DNA from: a virus
IMG/VR virus record: IMGVR_UViG_3300017706_000434
Coordinates: 1-50,965 of that record
Length of the DNA stretch: 50,965 nucleotides
Strand: one strand, 5' to 3'
Translations under genes and position numbers: made by a program
Part shown: piece by piece, positions 34,001 through 42,526 of the stretch
Layout: every line of letters begins with the position of its first letter
Position numbering within the stretch: the first letter of the stretch is position 1
Notes under the pieces: model-generated
What the model was told of the DNA's origin: nothing
What the model saw: the letters and a program-made list of their open reading frames with translations, nothing else
The model's database searches: none

Positions 34001-35300
34001 AGCATCGAATCAGTTGAAGATTGCATCTCTTGGTAACGCAACACTACCAATCACTTACACAACTTATGGTGGAGGAGATAGGTACGCATTAGGTGACTTA
34101 GAAGATCAAGCAGGAAACAGTGTAGAACAAGGTTACGGAAACATATCGCATAACATCGTTAAGTATGGTGCTTCATACTACATCGATGGTGGTGACCGCG
34201 GTACAGTAAGACTGTATAGCTATAATAACGATGCTCAGGTAAACACATATGGTAAGCAGTTCGCAGTAACTACTCCTAATTACAGTGCTACCTCTACAAT
34301 AGATGGAGAAGTAGTGCCGTCTATATCAGTAGATGCGACTGACGACAATGGTGCTGTTATTGATCCTACTTTCTACATGGGAGGAACAGTAGTAACTTCT
34401 AATAGACTTGACCAGAATATAAAGATTGTCTGGGTTGACAACACTGATGCTAGTGCTAGTAACTGGAAAGCATATTTATCAGCTCCATTCCAAAGCGCCA
34501 GTCCTTCTGGAGTTAAGATACTTCCTGACAGAGCCGCAACAGTATATGGATTGGAAACTAAGAAAGTTATTCTTAGTACCAGAGAAGGTAATGCTGTACG
34601 AAACAGAGTGCAGGTGTATCCTACTAAGCTATCAACTTCAAATGGTTCAGCAGACAACACGGTTAGATTGAGATTTAAAAAGACACCTCTTTTCCAAAGT
34701 CTCTATACGCAAACATCTACGGCAATATACTTAGGAGACGAGTTCGTTATTGGATCGGTAAAAACTCCTTTGCCAGTTGATAATGCGAATATGAATTCAG
34801 CTATAGCTAATAACGGTGAACATCTATACGGCTGGTTCAGAGGAAGAATAAACTCTGATAGTGTAACAGTTTTTGGTAAGTTATATAAGGAAGCTGATGA
34901 ACTATACTTTGAACTCTTAGAGTCATATGAAGGAACTGTTGTCTTGAAGAGTGGATCAGCTAACTATTTCATTCGTGATTTACGATTTACTGCTGACGGA
35001 GATTTGTTAGACACAACTGCAACTAAGAACACCGGAGAAATAGAGGGTCTAAGTTCTCTTAAAATTGCAACTGATCCATGTGTGCCTATTCCAAATACTG
35101 GGATTAACGTAGCTACTATATACTTACAGAAAGGTACAGAACAATTTGACCTAGCTACATACTTCGACTACAACAAAGAGTATCTATCTTTTCCATTAAC
35201 TGATATTGCAGATAGTCTTTACTTCGCAGTAGATTCGGACACGGCTCACAATTCAGCCGTTGATCCTGTTAGCTTGGGTGTAACATGGGAAGAGCAGTAA
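31062..35300 (+). CDS. Large virion adhesin, paralogue A
   Basis: 1412 aa. Shared with the next gene: LLGIPRAE near the N-terminus (about 60-67), RFFRYQPGRVSAATFG (about 124-139), SWYGAVGALFLAYVPVGNGE (about 956-975) with ARWVRVHHLRAS, and YGASYYIDGGDRGTVRLY. Two internal copies of a Cys-Arg-Asp module are visible: KCKRDLDYWMDNYILDLKHD and KCQRDVGYIIDGFKNDILGG, a repeat I associate with marine T4-like phage structural proteins. There is no signal peptide. It starts 9 nt after the beta-helix fibre gene. Function is probably part of the long fibre or a baseplate-attached adhesin. Confidence 0.6.
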   Translation: MSSITNINNNSSVVNVGRTTPVSPGPQTADRSIPVVMATDQTAIPVEEQNKVQSEVALSLLGIPRAEVALGIFADVNTYDVNPSEWSMKPEFHINGDGVKHLPTEAGALVEATRNNVSVLTSKRFFRYQPGRVSAATFGVKSTTSVAHFAQNPVIRKFGIYDKYDGYYWETRNSGLEDNFSVVRRTQSVANYPVSPYGVAGATPLRGESSTVQFVPTTQLDDYRCVGYGQSESEVSEGSFVSDRKVLTENRYEIIDNVLGYVVANYTTSGAQTTTDGGAYTATGSYYNDLSLALAADGVTLSAGEVEAKCKRDLDYWMDNYILDLKHDSTAHTQLNRTNFALSDGSGDWDATGVGLFPKIQHFEEPVHKAIREVFTDGQLYNTNNSDVVTNPTGDSLGLTAPGITKLIALSTITYEGFDDGSGVFDAGNPTEALIKSTTGTSFGDKDPLETFFDVKKNFWAYYVTTKKIDTTTSVVYADPGAGPSSALGATSQERKTNIRYKCQRDVGYIIDGFKNDILGGGNAETTYNASMFVRGTGLSVYSQEDGGSLSEPLRHEHLRLRIQNDLKTYGYPALSDQYVKLTSLSNKIIDNFGRENIQSMQTGKRGFAGNLVAMRDGLLHVHAGAYDPSLLKDPKKTKAKVTAETTAASTFSLTEGIVTFGQHVKISWKGSASDITLNNGVDVDKNQVLLVKTVYGPKGNEFTLVVPNTSPEEVISFSQADINTADTIYIDTVVPFIFPKDYDVENLNGYESSIDTTPGTVTLDASSPGDASTHRVLNTKDSTWDIQNIPRGAVFPYMYAKDDNLTGTFYADNEYAGFVNTAIQPTGNSNLDLNIIRSQIDNVNFFPEYVNWVKNNVKPEYYGVYEYRVPRSRFSHDSLDGIDPSVEGAPLKTAGAKGVRNRVYSDLATGVAGTVRPGENYVINVGQPEKQSSLYDFDFTKVTMLKVEFSWYGAVGALFLAYVPVGNGEARWVRVHHLRASNQLKIASLGNATLPITYTTYGGGDRYALGDLEDQAGNSVEQGYGNISHNIVKYGASYYIDGGDRGTVRLYSYNNDAQVNTYGKQFAVTTPNYSATSTIDGEVVPSISVDATDDNGAVIDPTFYMGGTVVTSNRLDQNIKIVWVDNTDASASNWKAYLSAPFQSASPSGVKILPDRAATVYGLETKKVILSTREGNAVRNRVQVYPTKLSTSNGSADNTVRLRFKKTPLFQSLYTQTSTAIYLGDEFVIGSVKTPLPVDNANMNSAIANNGEHLYGWFRGRINSDSVTVFGKLYKEADELYFELLESYEGTVVLKSGSANYFIRDLRFTADGDLLDTTATKNTGEIEGLSSLKIATDPCVPIPNTGINVATIYLQKGTEQFDLATYFDYNKEYLSFPLTDIADSLYFAVDSDTAHNSAVDPVSLGVTWEEQ
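33952..33982 (+). repeat. 31-nt exact repeat, copy 1 (paralogue A)
   Basis: Identical over 31 nt to 36691-36721, within the PVGNGEARW coding segment shared by the two tandem paralogues. Surrounding DNA is clearly diverged, so the identity stands out. Confidence 0.85.
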
Positions 35301-35303
35301 TTT

Positions 35304-38300
35304 ATGTCAAAACAGATAAAGATTGGATTCGACAAAGTACCGGCTCCAGTCACAAAGCAGTACACTCAACTTGTTGATATTGAGGGAACTAAACTCTTTG
35401 ATGCGGCAGGCAATCCTCTTGTAACTGAAGAGGAAGTCTCGCTAGGCGAATTTACATCTAGTTCCAACGGCTTATCTGTACATACTAATAATACTCCAGA
35501 TGATGGTGGTTCCATTCCAGTGGTAGAGCAGTTTCCTGCCACATCTGAAGTAAGCTCCTCTCTTCTGGGTATTCCTAGAGCAGAAGAGCAGTTAAGTTTA
35601 TTTTCTGATGTTGCGACTTATGGTCTTGATGAAGATCAGTGGAGCTACTATACTCACGCAGATGGCATATTTCCCAGAGAGTGGTATAGAAAAGAGAACC
35701 CAGTATACGGCAGAAGAGAGCAACCTAGCTTTAACGAAGGATCTACAGAGCAAGCATTATACTTAAAGTCTTATCCAAGTCAATACACCTTCCCTAGAGG
35801 TACGAGAGAGTCGAGACTACAGTCCGCAACTAAATCAATGGAAAGTTATATGAACTTCATTGCTTTAGGCAGATACCTGTACGATAAGTATGTCAACATT
35901 GACTCAGTATTCGCACACCAATACTTCTTAGATCCCAATATGGCTAATGTCGTAACTAGTGGAGATGTTGTTGTTGGCTATAATTTTGAAATTACTGGAA
36001 CTAAAGGAGTTTTTTCAGGTAACTCAGACTGGTTTGATGTCATATATGGCGGCACAACATTACAAGAATCCTTTGACGCCATAGAAAGATGGACATTCTT
36101 CTTCGATCAGATAAAAGCAGGCACAGCTAAGTTTCCCGAAGAATCTGGCAGTCAGGTGCAGTTTGATACGACTAAAGAGTATAGGTACATAGTTCAGTTT
36201 GCTACATTCGATTGTGTACCCGGCGGTAGTAGTAGAGCGAGAAGAATAGCTGTTTTAGAGAGTAATAGAGCGTTTAGATATCAACCCGGTAGAGCGAGTG
36301 GATTCACATTTGGCGCTAGAATGGGCGCAGAGCCCACAACAACATCTAATTTTTTAGAGTGGGGATGCTCTAACGATACTGACGAGTATATGTTTCAGCT
36401 TAGAGGAAGTCAGTTCAATATAGTGAGAAGAAGTACTATAAAAATGCCAGAAGAACTTCTTTTAAGGCAAGGACTAAGTGTAGACGATCAAACAAATGCT
36501 CCCGTATATCCTCCTGGATTAGGAAACTCTACTCCCCTTTGGGAAACAGTTATACCTAGATCAAAGTGGAATGGAGATGCACTTTTAGGTACGGGCAAAT
36601 CTGGATACATACTATCTTTTGAAGACGTAACTATGTACAAGATAGAATATTCTTGGTATGGAGCTATCGGTGCTAAGTTTTATGGTTATATTCCAGTAGG
36701 TAACGGAGAAGCTAGATGGGTGTTACTACATACATTTGTCATAGAGAATGGTTTAGGCCAGCCAGTACTGGCAAATCCAGACTTTAAGTTCAAGTATCTA
36801 GCATATATCGATGACTCTAGAAATCTACAGGCGCCTATATTCTTATACAAATACGGAAGTAGTTACTATGTTGATGGAGGAGATGAGGGCACAATAAGAC
36901 TATCTACTACATCTACAGACACTAAGCTTTTCCAGAATAGAAGTCCTATACTAGGATTGCACCCCAAGAACTTTATACAGAGTTCTACTGGAGAACTTAC
37001 AAGAAATTACAAGAAGTCTTATCCAGCGAGTGTGTCTGTAAATACCGACACTCCCTGTAGAATTGATATTGAAGAGGTTGTAGGATCTCCCAATGGAGTA
37101 CACTTCACATTTTCTCCGGGTATTAAACAAGGAGTACTTCACCCTAAGACTCGGTATCTGCCGATGAAGTTCTTGAACGACAACACGATCTCTATTCTTC
37201 AAGGAGACGATGTTTTTCAGACAACATCCGTTACTGATTTCATCTCGATAACAGGTCCTTCGACTACTGTCACAGCAGAAACAGGTACCAGCCTTCACGC
37301 CTATAATCCGGGGCAAGGCATCCCTGTGTTTAACGGAATATCGATTAAACTAGGCACTACTGAACATAGGATAGTATCTATAGACACTACTTCTTCTCCA
37401 CATACTATGGAAATATTTCCGGAGTATACTGGACCTGAAATATCGAATCAACCGCTAGAATACGTCTATAAGTTAAACACTAGTGATCAGGATGCACACA
37501 TCATAGCCAATGGTGTATATGGAGTTTACACTAACGCAGGTTATACAGGAAACGGAAAAAGTACCAATATCGTTAGACGAGATCCAGACGCAAGAAATTA
37601 TACTCTAGTATCTAGTTCGATACGAGACTCTCAGAGACAAGACGGCTCTAAGATATTAACTACTGATGAAGAAACTTTCTATGCGAAATTGACAAACTAT
37701 AATGCAATATTCGCATCTAAAACTCCTGTTTACTCGAATAAGTTTAAAATACACTTTTTAAACCCATCTTCAAGAGATAGCGTACGTGCCGTAGACTTTG
37801 CTGATGAAGCCCATGAGGTTAGTGGCAAACACTTCTCAGAGTTTCTAGTAACTATGTCGCCTGATTATCCTATAGAGCCTGGCGCAAGCGATAGTGATGA
37901 TGAAGTCATGTTCGAGTATGCTACAGGCGAATACAAGTACTTCAGTAAAAATGATTATCCATATGTTGAGTATTGTCACCAAAGTACCAACTTCGGACAA
38001 AGAGAACGAGCAGAGAGATATGAGTGGGATCCTAGCTATGGCGATCAGATGTCCGTTGATCCTAGACTGGATAGACCCGAGAATTATGTTAAGGGTATCG
38101 ATAGAGGCTATCAGTCTTGCGTACAAGGAGAAATATCTATCAGCACTTACGGTGTCGATAGTGTTGCTTTAGAAACTGATTCAAATTCCGAATACTTTGG
38201 TTTAATGAAAGTCACATTCTCTGAAGGAATAAATGGACCTAGTAACTCTACAATAAAGTTTGACGATTCAGGTAATCCCTTATCTGAAGTTGGCGTCAAC

Positions 38301-39035
38301 TTTAAGGCCACAGGTAAGTTTTTCAGAAGTCTAGTAATTAGAGATTCTGGTCAACCAGCATACTTCTACACAGATGTTGGCACAGGAACTAGTGGTAAAC
38401 TTATTGCGAATGATATTGCTGATGAAGCAGATTCTGACGGAAATCAATTCTTACAAACTAAAAATCTTATTCTTAGCGATGACTGGCAAGCTAAGTCTTT
38501 TAATGAGAATGGTGAAGAGTTATATACTGATAATCAATTCGCATTCTCTCAAGCGATTGGCTTTAATGACCAGCCGCTATATCCTGTTTTTGCTCTTAGC
38601 GAGAACGCTCAAGTCAATGGAATAGTAGTAGAAGAAATATACGAAGATGGCACGATAAAAACTCATTGTCCAGAGTTTGTAAAAGAGAGCAGTAGTTATA
38701 ATCCGACCGCAGAACTTGTAACATCAGGAGGATCAACTCATCAGAACTCTCCTAACTCATTCAACTCTAACGAGAGACTAGCCAGCTGTAATTATGATCC
38801 TTCTTCCTCTAATCCCCTAAGACCAGGAAACACACTTTATTCTTTCTATGTTTCTCCTGAAGAGCCTGTGCAGATCGATCTATCAAGTGTGTTTAATGTC
38901 GATAGAAAAGGAGTATCTAGAGGCTTACTAAATAATAAGGGGATATTCTTCACAGCAACTAGTATTACTCCTGGTCAGAATCCAGGTTCAACTTCTGGTA
39001 ATGTGGAACTAACTGTAACAGTTAAGGAACAATAA
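35304..39035 (+). CDS. Large virion adhesin, paralogue B
   Basis: 1243 aa, homologous in pieces to the preceding gene: SLLGIPRAEEQLSLFSDV (about 88-105), RAFRYQPGRASGFTFGAR, SWYGAIGAKFYGYIPVGNGE and YGSSYYVDGGDEGTIRL. It lacks the two Cys-Arg-Asp modules of paralogue A and has its own central and C-terminal beta-rich parts. It begins 3 nt after paralogue A stops and overlaps the next gene by one base (TAATG). Probable tail fibre or baseplate-attached adhesin. The pair most likely arose by tandem duplication followed by domain gain and loss. Confidence 0.6.
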   Translation: MSKQIKIGFDKVPAPVTKQYTQLVDIEGTKLFDAAGNPLVTEEEVSLGEFTSSSNGLSVHTNNTPDDGGSIPVVEQFPATSEVSSSLLGIPRAEEQLSLFSDVATYGLDEDQWSYYTHADGIFPREWYRKENPVYGRREQPSFNEGSTEQALYLKSYPSQYTFPRGTRESRLQSATKSMESYMNFIALGRYLYDKYVNIDSVFAHQYFLDPNMANVVTSGDVVVGYNFEITGTKGVFSGNSDWFDVIYGGTTLQESFDAIERWTFFFDQIKAGTAKFPEESGSQVQFDTTKEYRYIVQFATFDCVPGGSSRARRIAVLESNRAFRYQPGRASGFTFGARMGAEPTTTSNFLEWGCSNDTDEYMFQLRGSQFNIVRRSTIKMPEELLLRQGLSVDDQTNAPVYPPGLGNSTPLWETVIPRSKWNGDALLGTGKSGYILSFEDVTMYKIEYSWYGAIGAKFYGYIPVGNGEARWVLLHTFVIENGLGQPVLANPDFKFKYLAYIDDSRNLQAPIFLYKYGSSYYVDGGDEGTIRLSTTSTDTKLFQNRSPILGLHPKNFIQSSTGELTRNYKKSYPASVSVNTDTPCRIDIEEVVGSPNGVHFTFSPGIKQGVLHPKTRYLPMKFLNDNTISILQGDDVFQTTSVTDFISITGPSTTVTAETGTSLHAYNPGQGIPVFNGISIKLGTTEHRIVSIDTTSSPHTMEIFPEYTGPEISNQPLEYVYKLNTSDQDAHIIANGVYGVYTNAGYTGNGKSTNIVRRDPDARNYTLVSSSIRDSQRQDGSKILTTDEETFYAKLTNYNAIFASKTPVYSNKFKIHFLNPSSRDSVRAVDFADEAHEVSGKHFSEFLVTMSPDYPIEPGASDSDDEVMFEYATGEYKYFSKNDYPYVEYCHQSTNFGQRERAERYEWDPSYGDQMSVDPRLDRPENYVKGIDRGYQSCVQGEISISTYGVDSVALETDSNSEYFGLMKVTFSEGINGPSNSTIKFDDSGNPLSEVGVNFKATGKFFRSLVIRDSGQPAYFYTDVGTGTSGKLIANDIADEADSDGNQFLQTKNLILSDDWQAKSFNENGEELYTDNQFAFSQAIGFNDQPLYPVFALSENAQVNGIVVEEIYEDGTIKTHCPEFVKESSSYNPTAELVTSGGSTHQNSPNSFNSNERLASCNYDPSSSNPLRPGNTLYSFYVSPEEPVQIDLSSVFNVDRKGVSRGLLNNKGIFFTATSITPGQNPGSTSGNVELTVTVKEQ
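36691..36721 (+). repeat. 31-nt exact repeat, copy 2 (paralogue B)
   Basis: Identical over 31 nt to 33952-33982. A direct repeat 2.7 kb apart in tandem paralogues can support gene conversion or deletion. Confidence 0.85.
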
Positions 39036-42000
39036 TGGCTATTTACATAGGGCTAAACGTATCTAAAGGCATGGTAGATGTCAACGATCCGGTTAAGGCA
39101 CTTCAGAATTTGGGGTTGAGCAGAGACGACTTTGCGCTCATCTCTGGCTTATCTCAAGCTGGAACAGATGTTGGAATCACAGACTTTCATAATACCGCTA
39201 ATCTATCGTCTGATCAGAAAGTAACACTATTCTCACTATCATCGGCAGCTGATACTACATTCTCTATTCTACAAAACTTCGAAGACATACGATCTCCTTT
39301 ATCTACTAATCTATTCATGGATAACTCTAGATTAGCCGGAGGTTCAATAAGCTTCAAGTACTTAGACTTTGCTTCTACAGAAGTTGTAAATGGCTCAACC
39401 GTTTGGAAGATCAAGAATGCAGATATATCGACTTCTAGAATATCTTCTTGGTCACCTATAGGACCTGTAGGAAACGAAGATTCACATATTATGTTTGGTG
39501 GCCAAGTAGAAGTCATAGGCGACCATGTAGTGTTCGAAGACTTACATACAACTACTCCTCCGATCAAAAAGAAGTTTCGATCTGAAGTGTCAACTCATGT
39601 TCTGAGGCTGAAAACTACTAATAGTAGTGGAACAGTTACTTACAGAAATATGATTGCCATGAAAGGCATACCTCTCACATTCAAAGCGAACTTCCAAGAT
39701 GTTAATTTAAGTGCTAACATATCAGGCGGTGGCAGAGTTGATAGTAACGGCTCAGTAATACCTATGACTTGGCAGATAACTAATAAGAACCCTGAGATAG
39801 GAACGTCTGTTAGACTTTCTTGGAATACTGGAGACGGCACTATAGAAAATCCAGGAAGCTTGGGTCTAGGATCATATGCAAGTCCGGCATCATACCAGTT
39901 TACTGGAACTCAGAATAAAGAGCGAGTTGTTGAGTTCTTTTATGATCCTGCATATATACAGTCCTTGTCTCTTAACTACGCAGGACTAACACAGTGGATC
40001 AACGTAACTCTTCCTGCTTTGCATAAACTAAGCATTGAAGGAAATGATTTACAATTACTTCCCGAGTTTAGAGACGATGCTGATCTAGCAGTCTCTGGAG
40101 TTGACGGAGGTTTAGGACTAGCTCCAACTCTAAGAGAAATAGTGCTTACAGGAAACAATTTAACTAGAGCAACAGCATTTTTAAGAGGAAGATCATCTGA
40201 GTTCTTAGGCTTGACTCCTGCTCAAGAGTATACTGACGCACAAGATAAATCTTGGGCAGAAGGTGCGGGTACAGCATCTGCTCAATTGAATAGACTTCCT
40301 TTGACAATGGAGAAAATAGTTGCTAACGGGTGTTTCTCAGACAGTACGACAATCGACTTAAAAGACTATTTGAGTTTGACTAGCTTCACTATGGTTGCTG
40401 ACTATCAAGAAGAGTTGACTAGAAGACAGCCTAGACAGTTGAGGTCTCCAGAAGTTTATAATCCTGAAGTAACTACAGGACTAATTATCTTGACCGACCT
40501 ATTTCCTAATTCTTCTAGTACAAGCGTGATTACGCATCCAAATACAGTTGAAGGTCAGAGATTTCGAGATAGACTTTATGACGGCGGTGGCACAGGAACA
40601 CAGAAGTATGTTAAAGTTAATTTCCGCAATAAGCCTTCGAATCCCTACACTAGAGGCACTTCTGGATCGGGATTATCAGACGGTGAAGTGATAGTTTTCG
40701 AAAAGACTGCTACACTTAATTCCACTCTGGTTAAAAATCTGGCTGGTACGCAACTCAAGGCCATTAATGCTACCACTGATGGTGGATATTCTTTCACGAA
40801 ATGTGATTCTAGTGGCAACATAATATATGACGACAGCGCATCAATAGTAACTTACAACATTCACGAACAGCTATATACTGGTCTCGCTCCTGGAGTCTAT
40901 AAGGGCATAAACACGAACTATGTTGATATAAGACATAATAATCTTTCAACTAATTCAGAATATCCATACTATGACGCAAACAATACGTCTGCCAGCACTG
41001 CGGATATGGTAATACCTGCATTCAGAAGTACTAATCTAGGGAAATTTTACTCTGAAAACAATAATCACAATATCATAGATATGACCAATAAGACTAAGCT
41101 TACTCATTATAATCATAGACGAAGTATAATAGATAATAGATATAGTACTTCTGAAAAATCATTTGATAATAAGTTCGATGGCTGTACGGCATTACAATAT
41201 TTTAATATGTACTATGTTAGACGAAGTAGAGGCGACTTCAAAACAAATGGTATGTTTAGAAATAAAGCCAATCTTTGGTTTGTTGATTTGAGGTGGGGCT
41301 GGGCTAGAGGATCTTTGAGAGACGATCTCTTTCAAAATAGTCCTAATATAAACTATTTCCTCACAGCCGGAGATAGTTATGGAGAGTTCACGAATGACTT
41401 TTTCGCAACTCAAAATTCAGATGCCAACCATAGAGGCGCAACTTTCAAAGATTGTGATAGACTTAGATACTGGTACTCTTACTATCACACCAAGTCTTCG
41501 GCTAGATTTGATAATCCAGATAATTCTAATTACAATCTGGATCTCAGTGCTTCTAATAGACTATATGGAATGTATCTACGGAAGTCTAACATAAGAGGCA
41601 CTTTGCCTAACCTAAGCACTATACCTACTCTGAGGTGGTTAGATATTCGTCAGCAGAGATTCACGCAAAGTCTTAGACACATTCAGGGAGAAGTGACTTA
41701 TACCATTAAGCAATTGAGAACTGACTCTAACAACAATAAAGCCAGTACGGCTATATGGAATAGTATAGGGTTGACTGGTAGTCCTAATGTCGGAGACACA
41801 TTTGTAGCACAGTTCGTCGATCCTGCTGTGACCACACTTCAGACCGGATTCAGATATATGATACGGGACAAGGGCACAACAAGTGATAGCAATTGGGGAT
41901 CACTGGGTGCAGGTAGTTCACCGTACCAAGGTCAAGTTTTCACTGCCACAGGAGTTAGTTCTGGAGGTATTAGCGGCACAGGCGCTCAATTAATGCCATA

Positions 42001-42517
42001 TTGCTTAGATAAGGTAGAGAGTAAGGGCTTAGAAGGAAATCTTCCTGCGTTCGCTATTCCATATCTTCATACTGTTCGTGCTAATATAAATTCATTTAGC
42101 GGACAATTTCCTGTCTGGGATTGTCCTAGGCTGAAAACTTTATGGATGAATGATAATAAATTCACGGGCAATATTCCAGACTTTAGTAAGTGTAGACAAT
42201 TGAAAATCGTTAGACTTCAGGATAATAGTATCACAGGATATATTCCTGGATCACTGAGAGATAACACTGCTCTAGAGAAATTGAATCTAGATAACAACAG
42301 ACTAAGTTCTAGTATTGCTACAGACCTTATATACGATTTGTATGAGAACTATAACGCTAATCCTAGATCAGGAGTGGTGATTAGTATGATAGGTCAAAGC
42401 GGTGGAGGAACACTTAATAATAATTCTATAGTCAACGATGGTACAGAAGGACCATCTTCGTCAGCAAATAAGTTAGCTAGCCTAAGGAATAATGGCTGGT
42501 CTATAACTTTAGATTAA
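39035..42517 (+). CDS. Leucine-rich-repeat adhesin
   Basis: 1160 aa. LRR-type units occur at about 327-385 (LHKLSIEGNDLQLLP; LREIVLTGNNLTRA), about 725-900 in a looser BspA-like form (FDGCTALQYFNMYYV; LYGMYLRKSNIRGTLPNLS), and about 1033-1095 (LKTLWMNDNKFTGNIPDFSK; LKIVRLQDNSITGYIPGSLR; LEKLNLDNNRLSSS). The GxIP pattern is like plant-type LRRs. Two beta-modules (nt about 41689-41815 and 41842-41995) interrupt the repeat array. The N-terminal 50 residues resemble those of the minus-strand fibre at 44041-46923 (ALQNLGLSRDDFALISGLS). LRRs suit protein or glycan binding, so host recognition is inferred. Confidence 0.7.
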   Translation: MAIYIGLNVSKGMVDVNDPVKALQNLGLSRDDFALISGLSQAGTDVGITDFHNTANLSSDQKVTLFSLSSAADTTFSILQNFEDIRSPLSTNLFMDNSRLAGGSISFKYLDFASTEVVNGSTVWKIKNADISTSRISSWSPIGPVGNEDSHIMFGGQVEVIGDHVVFEDLHTTTPPIKKKFRSEVSTHVLRLKTTNSSGTVTYRNMIAMKGIPLTFKANFQDVNLSANISGGGRVDSNGSVIPMTWQITNKNPEIGTSVRLSWNTGDGTIENPGSLGLGSYASPASYQFTGTQNKERVVEFFYDPAYIQSLSLNYAGLTQWINVTLPALHKLSIEGNDLQLLPEFRDDADLAVSGVDGGLGLAPTLREIVLTGNNLTRATAFLRGRSSEFLGLTPAQEYTDAQDKSWAEGAGTASAQLNRLPLTMEKIVANGCFSDSTTIDLKDYLSLTSFTMVADYQEELTRRQPRQLRSPEVYNPEVTTGLIILTDLFPNSSSTSVITHPNTVEGQRFRDRLYDGGGTGTQKYVKVNFRNKPSNPYTRGTSGSGLSDGEVIVFEKTATLNSTLVKNLAGTQLKAINATTDGGYSFTKCDSSGNIIYDDSASIVTYNIHEQLYTGLAPGVYKGINTNYVDIRHNNLSTNSEYPYYDANNTSASTADMVIPAFRSTNLGKFYSENNNHNIIDMTNKTKLTHYNHRRSIIDNRYSTSEKSFDNKFDGCTALQYFNMYYVRRSRGDFKTNGMFRNKANLWFVDLRWGWARGSLRDDLFQNSPNINYFLTAGDSYGEFTNDFFATQNSDANHRGATFKDCDRLRYWYSYYHTKSSARFDNPDNSNYNLDLSASNRLYGMYLRKSNIRGTLPNLSTIPTLRWLDIRQQRFTQSLRHIQGEVTYTIKQLRTDSNNNKASTAIWNSIGLTGSPNVGDTFVAQFVDPAVTTLQTGFRYMIRDKGTTSDSNWGSLGAGSSPYQGQVFTATGVSSGGISGTGAQLMPYCLDKVESKGLEGNLPAFAIPYLHTVRANINSFSGQFPVWDCPRLKTLWMNDNKFTGNIPDFSKCRQLKIVRLQDNSITGYIPGSLRDNTALEKLNLDNNRLSSSIATDLIYDLYENYNANPRSGVVISMIGQSGGGTLNNNSIVNDGTEGPSSSANKLASLRNNGWSITLD

Positions 42518-42526
42518 GGAAGTTCA

